A DNA stretch of 21,242 nt, from positions 1,182,678-1,203,919 of the forward strand of contig KN805372.1 in assembly GCA_000818945.1 (NCBI GenBank), given 5' to 3'. Positions 9,826-16,857 of the stretch are shown here, one piece after another. The first letter of the stretch is position 1. Every line of letters begins with the position of its first letter. Position numbers and translations under genes: made by a program. The notes beneath the pieces are model-generated. The model saw nothing but the letters and a program-made list of their open reading frames with translations, did no database searches and was not told the origin of the DNA. Origin of the DNA: Schizochytrium sp. CCTCC M209059 (Eukaryota > Sar > Bigyra > Thraustochytrida > Thraustochytriidae).

Positions 9826-10110
9826 AAGGGAAGCGCGAGGCACGAACTCTGCCTCTGTCTGCTCCAAGAGCCACAACGCAGCAAATTTGGAACTGTGGTC
9901 GCGGGCCGGTCACGCGCCATTTTCAGGCCAGAGGTGTGCGTTTTTTTTGTTCCTGTTTTTTTCACAATGCTCTACGTACGACGTCATCATCCTACTGGAG
10001 TGCGCCGCACAACAAGAGAGAAACTCGACCGTACGAGCCCACGTGCAAGGCCCACGCGAGCTACGTTGGCTCGCGCTGGCATCAGTTCTCAAACATCAAA
10101 GAGGTCGGGC
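9826..10110 (+). promoter_or_regulatory. Spacer between the tandem TMEM151-family genes
   Basis: This 285-base gap holds the end of the first gene and presumably the promoter of the second. The second gene's frame stays open back to 9895, but that extension reads as non-conserved basic sequence and has no counterpart in the paralogue, so I treat it as non-coding. Confidence 0.4.
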
Positions 10111-11034
10111 ATGGACGAAGCTGCTGTCGCACCTTCCCAAGGGCAGGCGCAACGGCGAGGGGACTCACACGATGGCGATGACGCGGAGGAGGGCGGCAGG
10201 GCAATGTCAGCGCACAAGCTCCAAAGACTGAGAACCCCTCTCGCGACACTCGCGCTGACGCTCGGAACGTTAGCGAGTGGACTTTACCTCCTGGTGACCA
10301 AGGCTTTTAACAGGAGCGAAAGTAGTGCTGACGTTGAGTTCTTGAGTGCAGAATTCATCTTGTTCATCGTGTGCGCAGGGCTGTACTTGCTCGAGTCGCT
10401 CGTCATGGGCTTCAAAGACCCCGTCCTCTCCGCATCCTTCAAGCATAGCAGTATTGCGCACGATCCCGAGGCTGAAGATCCGGCGTTTGCAAGTCAGCGT
10501 CGAAAACGCGTAGAATTCTGGATGTACATTGAATGCCACCGCTTTGACAGGTATATGATCGATGGCGGCGAGTATCGGAAGCAAGTGGTGAGCTTTCGGA
10601 AAAAGCAAGAGAAAAACGTTGGAGACGTGCAAGACCTCTCTTTACCAGCACCTAGACTGGGAGACCTTCCACCAGGCTATCTTGGCATGATTGTTCATGT
10701 CAAATCTGTCATTCGTTATGCTTCGCAAGAGGCCAAGGACAGACTCGCACAGCAAAAGCTCGATTTTATCGAAGAGTATGCGGCCAACGGTAGCGACTAC
10801 GAGTACCTCGAGTGGACCATTCAGCCGAAAGATGCAGCGGTCACCCTCATTGATCAGAGCAAGAAACCCTGGTACGCGACTTTTCCAATATATCTCATTG
10901 CCACCTTGTGTCTGTGTTCGTGGCCCTATCGTCTCTTCTTTCGTCGCAAGTTTCTGCAGACCCAGTACGAGATCGTCACGCTCATCTCGTATCGTTCAGG
11001 AGATGCAGAGCGCCCAGCTTCGCTTTATAGGTAA
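10111..11034 (+). CDS. TMEM151-family membrane protein, copy 2
   Basis: The 307-residue product is paralogous to the upstream gene. I chose the ATG at 10111 (MDEAAVAPSQ) because the acidic polar N-terminus then matches its neighbour. An in-frame upstream start at 9895 would add 72 unconserved residues. Hydrophobic segments lie at about 43-62, 81-100 and 257-277. Conserved family blocks are FWMYIECHRFDRY (136-148), VVSFRKKQEK (159-168), PWYATFPIYLIATL (253-266) and LCSWPYRLFF (268-277), the last closer to the TMEM151 consensus than in copy 1. The core is clearly diverged from copy 1 and lacks its long acidic tail, so the duplication is old or one copy evolved fast. Topology suggests a membrane protein with a soluble loop of about 150 residues. 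Function is unknown. Confidence 0.76.
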   Translation: MDEAAVAPSQGQAQRRGDSHDGDDAEEGGRAMSAHKLQRLRTPLATLALTLGTLASGLYLLVTKAFNRSESSADVEFLSAEFILFIVCAGLYLLESLVMGFKDPVLSASFKHSSIAHDPEAEDPAFASQRRKRVEFWMYIECHRFDRYMIDGGEYRKQVVSFRKKQEKNVGDVQDLSLPAPRLGDLPPGYLGMIVHVKSVIRYASQEAKDRLAQQKLDFIEEYAANGSDYEYLEWTIQPKDAAVTLIDQSKKPWYATFPIYLIATLCLCSWPYRLFFRRKFLQTQYEIVTLISYRSGDAERPASLYR

Positions 11035-11278
11035 TACACATGCAGTGTGTCGTAGGCCTATGCGGAATTGGTCTCGCATTTTTTTTAAAGCTTGTGCGTG
11101 TTAGAAAAAAGATATGAATGAATGTTTGAATAATCAACTTTGGCTTTGCATAGCCGATTTGAAGATCTTCAATGAGATAGTGAAAAACTTGAGGGGGTAT
11201 AGTTGAAACAGAACTGATTCTGAGTGTAGAATGTTTGCAGAGGTACGCGAGCATAGCAGCGATATGGTGTTCCCGTGC
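11035..11278. terminator. Convergent 3' region, TMEM151 copy 2 and AKR
   Basis: A 244-base AT-rich gap lies between two convergent stop codons and must hold both 3' untranslated ends. No clear polyadenylation hexamer is seen for either strand. Confidence 0.35.
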
Positions 11279-12379
11279 TTATTTTTCCAGAACAAACCTT
11301 TGCATGTAAATCTCACTGCCGCCAAAACCATTTCCATACTGACGAGCGTATCCAGGTTGCGCGGGTGCAGCAAGACGTGCCGCCTCATCGAATGCGTTCG
11401 ATTCCTTGGAGGTTAGGGGCTCGCTGTGCACAAACGCATCAAGGTTCGCCGTACAATGATGGATTTTACTGGCCCCAAAGATGATGCCGTCAGGTGCAGA
11501 CAGGTACGAGCTATGGCGCAGCCAGGCAAACGCCTTGTTCACCATGTTGTCCTTGCCGCAAGTGTCAATGAGGAGCTGGCAAGCTTTCATCATCTCCTCG
11601 TGGGCGTATCGGCTGCGGTACGCGCTTGAAGCTTTTCCTTTGAAACTGTGCTCCACAGATGCAGGTACAAGGTCAAATTTGGAGGAAAACCGACCATCCT
11701 CGGCCTCCAAAATGTCCTCCAATTTGGTGTATCGACCTGTAAGAAGACCGCCCCCGAGCGGATTATACACGTAGACGCGCATACCGAGCGTACGAACAGC
11801 AGGAAAGAGCTCCGAGTCGAATCCGCGCGCCAGCGCGTTGAACACGCCTTGGTACACGGTGGGCACGACCCAGCCGTGCTTTTCGCAGAGGGCGTGACAG
11901 CGTACGACGTCCCATGCGGCATAGTTCGAAAGTCCGAGCTCCTTGAACTTGCCTTCCTTGTAGAGCTCGTTGCAGGCGCCAAAGGTCTCTTCGGGGTCCA
12001 CGTTGATTTCTGGCATGTGCAGATAGAAGACGTCGACAGAGTCCATCTGCAGAGCCTCCAAGCTTGCTTCGAGCTGCCTGCGGACATTATCGGCCGTTAG
12101 AGGCGAGACCTGCGGCGCGGCCTTGGTGTGGATCTTGATGTCTTTGCCAGACCACGGCTGGCCTTCCTGCTTGAGGAGGTTCCCGATAAGCTCTTCGGTC
12201 TGGCCCAGCTGATATACTCTGGCAGTATCAATGATGGCCTCGCAGCCTATTTTCTCGCACGCCTCGACCAGAGCTGCGATCATTTTCCCGGCCTCGGGCT
12301 CTCGCACCTGGGCCTCGGGACCCCAGTTCATTGTGCCTAGAACCGGCCCCGCAGGTTGGCGTCCATCCCACGCGCTCAT
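11279..12379 (-). CDS. Aldo/keto reductase, AKR7 (aflatoxin aldehyde reductase) type
   Basis: The 366-residue product follows the AKR7 pattern: VLGTMNWG near the start, DTARVYQLGQTEELIG (51-66), the IKIHTKA strand (81-87), SVDVFYLHMPE (114-124), ELGLSNY, and YNPLGGGLLTGRY. The catalytic tetrad is visible as Asp51, Tyr56, Lys86 and His121. AKR7 enzymes use NADPH to reduce dialdehydes and other reactive carbonyls, and act in the cytosol in detoxification. Length is normal. The ATG at 12379 sits in a favourable context (AAGAAGATGAGC), and the beta-strand VLGTM follows within 20 residues. There is no intron. It converges on TMEM151 copy 2 and is divergent from the polytopic protein at 14026. The substrate is inferred; a YghZ- or potassium-channel-beta-like AKR is less likely. 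Confidence 0.92.
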   Translation of the reverse strand: MSAWDGRQPAGPVLGTMNWGPEAQVREPEAGKMIAALVEACEKIGCEAIIDTARVYQLGQTEELIGNLLKQEGQPWSGKDIKIHTKAAPQVSPLTADNVRRQLEASLEALQMDSVDVFYLHMPEINVDPEETFGACNELYKEGKFKELGLSNYAAWDVVRCHALCEKHGWVVPTVYQGVFNALARGFDSELFPAVRTLGMRVYVYNPLGGGLLTGRYTKLEDILEAEDGRFSSKFDLVPASVEHSFKGKASSAYRSRYAHEEMMKACQLLIDTCGKDNMVNKAFAWLRHSSYLSAPDGIIFGASKIHHCTANLDAFVHSEPLTSKESNAFDEAARLAAPAQPGYARQYGNGFGGSEIYMQRFVLEK

Positions 12380-12727
12380 CTTCTTCTTCTTCTTGCTCTT
12401 GTTGGCTTCGACTTGGCTTCCTTCGACTCGGCTTGCTTGGCGGTGCTTGCGGCGACTTCGGGTTTTGCTTTGCCAAGAAGTCCGCGTTCAAGGTTTGCCA
12501 CCGCTGCCATTGCTGCCGCTGCTTTCGCTGCTAGTACTTTCGTCGCCGCTCCGGTTGTCGAGGCGGAACTCTGGTGCGGGTCTCGCTCGCTGTCGTGCAA
12601 GCGAACAGTTCTGTCGTGACCCGACCGAGCCACGACCTGCCAGTGGGCAAGCAACTTGTTCGCCACTAGACGACGTGCCGCGACCCGCGAACTTGGCGCC
12701 CGGCCGGAGCAGCGCGGCGCCGCGGCC

Positions 12728-12747
12728 AGGACAGGACAGGACAGGAC
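12728..12747. repeat. Short tandem repeat, four AGGAC units
   Basis: Four consecutive copies of AGGAC lie in a GC-rich stretch about 350 bases upstream of the AKR start. No function can be read from it. Confidence 0.8.
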
Positions 12748-12853
12748 AGAGCGGCCGCGCGACGTTCTGCTCGTCGTGCATCGCGAGCGAGCTCGACCGT
12801 AGTTCTTCGTCCGAGAAGAAAATCTATCTTGGGCCCTCGAAAGCTGACCTGAC

Positions 12854-12886
12854 CTAGGCCTAGTGTGTACAATGGTATACGTATAC
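12854..12886. promoter_or_regulatory. Two adjacent perfect palindromes
   Basis: CTAGGCCTAG (12854-12863) and GTATACGTATAC (12875-12886) are both perfectly self-complementary and only 11 bases apart. They lie about 480-500 bases upstream of the AKR start. They could bind dimeric transcription factors, but this is inference from symmetry alone. Confidence 0.35.
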
Positions 12887-13662
12887 AGGGAAGACAACTT
12901 CCTCTCGGGCAATCTCGTGCATGCCGTGCATACTTTCGAGGCCGGCAGAATGAAACAAATGCGCCTCGAGCGGTCATCGACGTGAACACTAAACCTATCT
13001 TTCAGCTGCAGCTGCAGGTCCAAGGCGTTCTCGGAACAAACTAGACTGTCAAAAGGTGTCGATTTCCATGCGCGAAGTCGGCGAAATGAAGATCAAACTC
13101 GCTGTGCGTGCAAGGGTGCACGTTGTGGTCGTAGTATAGATTGCGGAGGACAGCTGGCTATGTCGTACAAGGCAAGTGCCTCGCGTCCAGCTGTCGTTCA
13201 TTGTAGGAAGCTTGCGAAAAAAGATCTGAATCGGTGCAGGCAGAACACGCTCATGCAAGGTTCCAGCATTAACATGACACTGATGTACTAGTGATGCATG
13301 ATTCAAGCCTACTTGCTGTCGTGGTGCAGCCGAAACATTTCGCAAATGGGCGCGATCGCGTTTAACGGGCACGAAAGCCACACCACTCACATCACAGCGA
13401 AAACAAGGGCGATCACATCAATTTGAGAAATCTTGCTCGAATACTTGACGCGCCTCGGCCACAGAACAAACATACACCATCTTATGTCAACCAGGTTGCT
13501 TCTATCCTCGTTCTTAACAGTTGGCGTCCTGCGGCGCCGTCCTTGTTCATGCCAGGCGGAGGCCTCTTGTATTTAGCAGGCCTTCGAGGATGGTGTGCAC
13601 TGCTACGTATACCTTTTTGGTGGCGCAAGAGGCACGCAATACCTAGAACTTGTAATACGCGT

Positions 13663-13686
13663 GGGGCGAGGGGCGAGGGGCGAGGG
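13663..13686 (+). other. G-quadruplex motif
   Basis: Three GGGGCGA units followed by GGG give four G-runs separated by short identical loops, which fits the standard intramolecular quadruplex pattern on the plus strand. It lies 340 bases upstream of the ATG at 14026. Confidence 0.55.
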
Positions 13687-14025
13687 CGGCAAGGGCTGCC
13701 TGCGGCGGCGCTGCCACTGCTGCTGCCGCTGCAGCTATCGCTGCGCAGGTTCTGCTCTACGTTCGTAGAACGACAAACTTACTCGTCGCGGCAGGGGCTC
13801 ACTCACGCACGCGTGAACGAGGGCGACATTCGGCACGCGCCATCGTTTGGGCTGGCAGGGAGTGAAAGTACTAGGCTTGATTCTTTCCTCTCGCAAAAGG
13901 GTTGGCGGCAGCGCGACGTCGCGTCTAGACTCTTGCCTTTCGGCTCTCCCCACCTCTCCCTTGATCTCTCTCTCCCTTTACTGTGAGGCGCGAAGCGATC
14001 AGGACGTCCGTCAGACTGCGGCAAT

Positions 14026-15186
14026 ATGAGCATTCCTCTAGCTGACTTGGATGTAGAATCGCATCGCGCCCTTTTCACCAATACGAGCACTACTGGCGCG
14101 TCTGGGTATTCTATCGCAGCGACGACAGGTACTTTTGAAAGTCCAATCGATGCTCCGCTCGCAGATATGCTTTATGCCGCGGCTGGCGCGAGCAGTCCGG
14201 GAGACGCGATTTTCCTGTCGTTCTTCATGGCTTCTTGGATCCTCCAGCCTATTGCATTTGTTCAAACGCGATCATTTTATTGCATGTGTGGTCTGCGCTC
14301 GGACGTCTGGGCATCTGTGCTCACCGAAATTGTATTGCCCACGATTACCTTTACTTTGATGCTCGAGCGTGATTTATTTACGTGGATCAAATCAGTCTCT
14401 GTGATGAGTGCGAGGATCCTCATACTCCTCGTCAAGCACGTCTTTCCTCCGCCTGATCGTATTCTAGACCTTCCCCTGCTAGGTGAAAGGCGAGCAGTTG
14501 TCATATACAGCTGGTTGGTTCACGGTGCGTTGGTGCTCATCATGGCAGAGGCTTGCATTCTGGAGCTCGGCTTCTTGCAAGGTGAACCATACAACTACAT
14601 CAATGGCGGTGCCGGTGTGGCAGTGACCTTGATGACGATTGTGTACGCCAAGAACTTTAAAGTCTCAATCGATGAACGTGATGAAAACAGGAAGCGGGAG
14701 CTTCGGGCAAACCTCTCGCCTCTTTACATCTTGGCTCATACAGTGTGGAGCGTGCAGTACCATGCAGTCTATCATGCGGAAAAGGCGATCTATTATATTA
14801 TTCTCACGCTGCTCATGCCTCTTGTCGCTGCTCTCCTCGGCATGCACGACTGGCTTGAGATCCGCTCCATCGCTCTTTTGCACGCCATTGTTCTTCGACT
14901 ATTTCCGATCCAGCTGCCTTCCGCATGTCTATTTCTTGGCATTAATGTAATAGGAAGTGCGGTGTTTCGCACGACTCTATCTGCTATAACGCTCGTGCTC
15001 GCACTGGCGCTCTTCGTCGAGGTTCGACACATCATCAAAGGTGGCAAACCTTTCGAGGCGCCCTTTGGGCTAACTTCTCGAATTCACGTTGACGATACAT
15101 TTCGAAGGATCTCGAGGCGCTTCGCACATCATATTTCCTTTGCGAGCTCAGTCTCTCCTACGGAAACGCAGAGTCAAGACCGATAG
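14026..15186 (+). CDS. Polytopic membrane protein of unrecognised family
   Basis: The 386-residue single-exon product has about eight hydrophobic segments, at roughly residues 62-80, 98-115, 124-140, 157-177, 194-208, 253-273, 280-310 and 313-332. A polar N-terminal stretch of about 60 residues precedes them, and a basic, Ser-rich C-terminal tail of about 50 follows. A charged loop at about 211-228 (SIDERDENRKRELRAN) separates the two halves. A His/Tyr-rich stretch, VWSVQYHAVYHAEKA (240-254), opens the second half. I recognise no transporter signature, channel filter or enzyme motif. The ATG at 14026 has A at -3 and follows a pyrimidine-rich leader. The clean long frame and strong hydrophobic pattern make it very likely a real gene. 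Its role is unknown. Confidence 0.8.
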   Translation: MSIPLADLDVESHRALFTNTSTTGASGYSIAATTGTFESPIDAPLADMLYAAAGASSPGDAIFLSFFMASWILQPIAFVQTRSFYCMCGLRSDVWASVLTEIVLPTITFTLMLERDLFTWIKSVSVMSARILILLVKHVFPPPDRILDLPLLGERRAVVIYSWLVHGALVLIMAEACILELGFLQGEPYNYINGGAGVAVTLMTIVYAKNFKVSIDERDENRKRELRANLSPLYILAHTVWSVQYHAVYHAEKAIYYIILTLLMPLVAALLGMHDWLEIRSIALLHAIVLRLFPIQLPSACLFLGINVIGSAVFRTTLSAITLVLALALFVEVRHIIKGGKPFEAPFGLTSRIHVDDTFRRISRRFAHHISFASSVSPTETQSQDR

Positions 15187-15368
15187 TGAAGAATATTGAT
15201 TTTCCACCTCCTACCTCTCTTGACTGCCAGGTGGTCACGATTGGGGCCTTGCATTCGCCCCACTAACTCTTAACGGTCGTAGATTTTTAAATTGAAAAAG
15301 AGCGCCAGGGCAAAGAATATGAAACAGAAGAAAATTGTAGTTCGTAAAATCTTCGTTCAAATAGGTGA
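15187..15368. other. Intergenic spacer
   Basis: This AT-richer spacer lies between the polytopic protein stop and the opening of the ankyrin frame. It should hold the 3' untranslated end of the former. No ATG leads into the ankyrin frame, so an upstream exon or lost start may lie here. Confidence 0.35.
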
Positions 15369-15700
15369 ACGGACTTCCTTCACACGAATTCGCTGGCGCT
15401 CCAAAGAACGGAGGAGATAGATTTGTCTGAAAAAGTTAACTTGTTCAGTTTCGAGTTGCTAGCAAGCGAATTTTCCGATGCCAAAGCCAAAGTACTAGAG
15501 TCAACGTTGCTTCAGGACGTAAATTCCGCCAGTGCCGCTAGAAAAGAGCTGTCGTCGATCATCGCGATGGCAGATACATGTGACGTTGGGGAATTTAAAT
15601 GTCGAATCTTAAGGGCTTTTACCAAGGCCCTGGCGGAGATTTGCGAGCGACCTCGCAAACCCAAACACGAATGCTGCTGCAGCGTGTCGGCATCGAGAAC

Positions 15701-15823
15701 GTGAGCAAGATCAAGATGTCGACCTGATCGGAGCCGTCAGTCCGAAGTAGACGCCTGCTCCCCAAGTATGCTAGAACTTCGCAAGAAGAATACGGTGACA
15801 AAAGACTTAAGTTGTCTCATTAG
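15701..15823 (+). other. Candidate intron in the ankyrin-repeat gene
   Basis: A strong donor (AAC followed by GTGAGC at 15701) and a pyrimidine-rich acceptor (TTGTCTCATTAG ending at 15823) define a 123-base intron that keeps the frame. Removing it eliminates the TGA at 15702 and joins the N-terminal helix region directly to HGDVASVQ. An acceptor at 15811 would also keep the frame. Confidence 0.45.
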
Positions 15824-16108
15824 ACATGGCGACGTTGCCTCAGTCCAACGCGCTGTACTAGAGGAGCCTTCTAGACTGGAGGCGCCAGTGACAGGACGAG
15901 GAGATACTCCTCTCCTTTACGCTCTTCGCTTCGCAAGTCGAAATTCAGAAATGGTGCAATGGCTCGTGCGAAAGGGCGCTGCAGTCAATGCAAAGAATAA
16001 GAGCGGAACCACTTCACTGCTCAACGCCTGCCGCAAAGCTTCGCCTGAAATTGTCGCAATGCCCATTGACCACGGAGCTCACATCAACACACAAGCCATC
16101 CGAAGATG

Positions 16109-16130
16109 CCCCCCCCCCCCCCCCCCCCCC
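16109..16130 (+). repeat. Poly-C tract of 22 bases
   Basis: This uninterrupted run of 22 C lies exactly where an ankyrin repeat should read about C-P-P-L-L. The upstream ankyrin frame enters it and the downstream ankyrin frame leaves it one base out of register, so lengths of 20 or 23 would restore the frame. The opposite strand is a pure G run that could form a quadruplex. Confidence 0.9.
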
Positions 16131-16603
16131 TCCTTTGTGCCTGCAATAGTAAGAAGACTCAAGGGATCGAACTCTTGCTCGATCGGGCAGAGATGTTATA
16201 CGTGCCAAAGTATTTAGGCTTGGTGATGTTTGTCTTTCCGTACACAATTGGCTTGGATTCCTTTCAAGCTGTCCGATACTCTGTCGAACGCAGAATCGAT
16301 TAGAACGTGCGAAATGGGTACGTGAAATCTGCTCTCATATCCGCAAGCCGTCACGGGGACCATCACACGTTGAAACTGCTCATGAATTGCGGTGCCGCGC
16401 TCGATCTACAGGATGGAAACGGACGGGCCGTCGTAGTCTTACTACTATTTCTGGCCTTTTCCATCGTGCATGATCGCTCCATCGTGTTTCTTTCACATTT
16501 CTTTCGATTATTCTATTACCACCAAACGTGTTCTTTCTTGTCGTTCCCTTTCCTATGCTCGCAAGCACAAATATTGGCGATGGCAACCACTTTCACGACC
16601 TAA

Positions 16604-16857
16604 AAGCTCAGGCTCACGGTTCACGCATATTTGGCCCTAACCACACCGAGCACAGATTTTTTCTCTTTGGGTCCAAACAACCCGCACTCATTCATCATTG
16701 TTACTCAATCATTTCATTTTTATCGCTAGATTTGCGCGCCGCTGCTCCCATGTCGGTCGTTGCTGCGATTCATATACGTGTGGCCGCGCTGATTTTGCAC
16801 TTGATTTTCACATAATCGTGTCAACTTCTTCTCTTTCGGTTTCTCTCGCTCATTCAA
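16604..16857. other. Spacer between ankyrin remnant and AspRS gene
   Basis: About 250 bases of T-rich sequence hold no recognisable coding region. It contains the expected 3' untranslated end of the aspartyl-tRNA synthetase gene, which runs on the minus strand. Confidence 0.35.

Larger units (their letters stand above)
12380..14025. promoter_or_regulatory. Divergent intergenic region between AKR and polytopic protein genes
   Basis: This 1.65 kb region between two divergent genes holds several open frames on both strands, but none has a recognisable domain or believable composition. It contains four AGGAC units (12728-12747), two perfect palindromes (12854-12863 and 12875-12886) and a G-quadruplex motif (13663-13686). 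A short pyrimidine-rich stretch precedes the ATG at 14026. Promoters for both genes are expected here. Confidence 0.45.
15369..16426 (+). pseudogene. Ankyrin-repeat gene, broken or multi-exon
   Basis: Four ankyrin-like units are visible: HGDVASVQRAVLEEPSRLEA (from 15824), TPLLYALRFASRNSEMVQWL (from about 15906), TSLLNACRKASPEIV (about 16012), and LLCACNSKKTQGIELLLDRA (from 16130, in a different frame). A fifth, KSALISASRHGDHHTLKLLM (16328 on), follows. The frame changes at a 22-base C run. One TAG (16301) separates the fourth and fifth units and might lie in an intron. Upstream, an open frame from 15369 holds a helical, non-ankyrin N-terminal part with no ATG, joined through a plausible intron. 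After DLQDGNGR the similarity ends abruptly. Ankyrin repeats bind partner proteins; none can be named. The lost start, frameshift, stop and truncation together favour a pseudogene. A spliced gene with a sequencing error in the C run is the alternative. Confidence 0.6.

Noticed and set aside
9895..10110. A 72-codon N-terminal extension of TMEM151 copy 2
   Set aside because: It has no counterpart in copy 1 or the pseudogene, and the ATG at 10111 gives an N-terminus like the neighbour's.
12376..13023. A 215-codon minus-strand frame upstream of the AKR gene
   Set aside because: It is basic and low in complexity, overlaps the AKR start, crosses the AGGAC repeat, and shows no domain. It is probably promoter and leader sequence.
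13423..13986. A 187-codon plus-strand frame before the polytopic protein
   Set aside because: It starts at TTG, crosses the G-quadruplex repeat and has no protein-like pattern. It is probably leader or promoter DNA.
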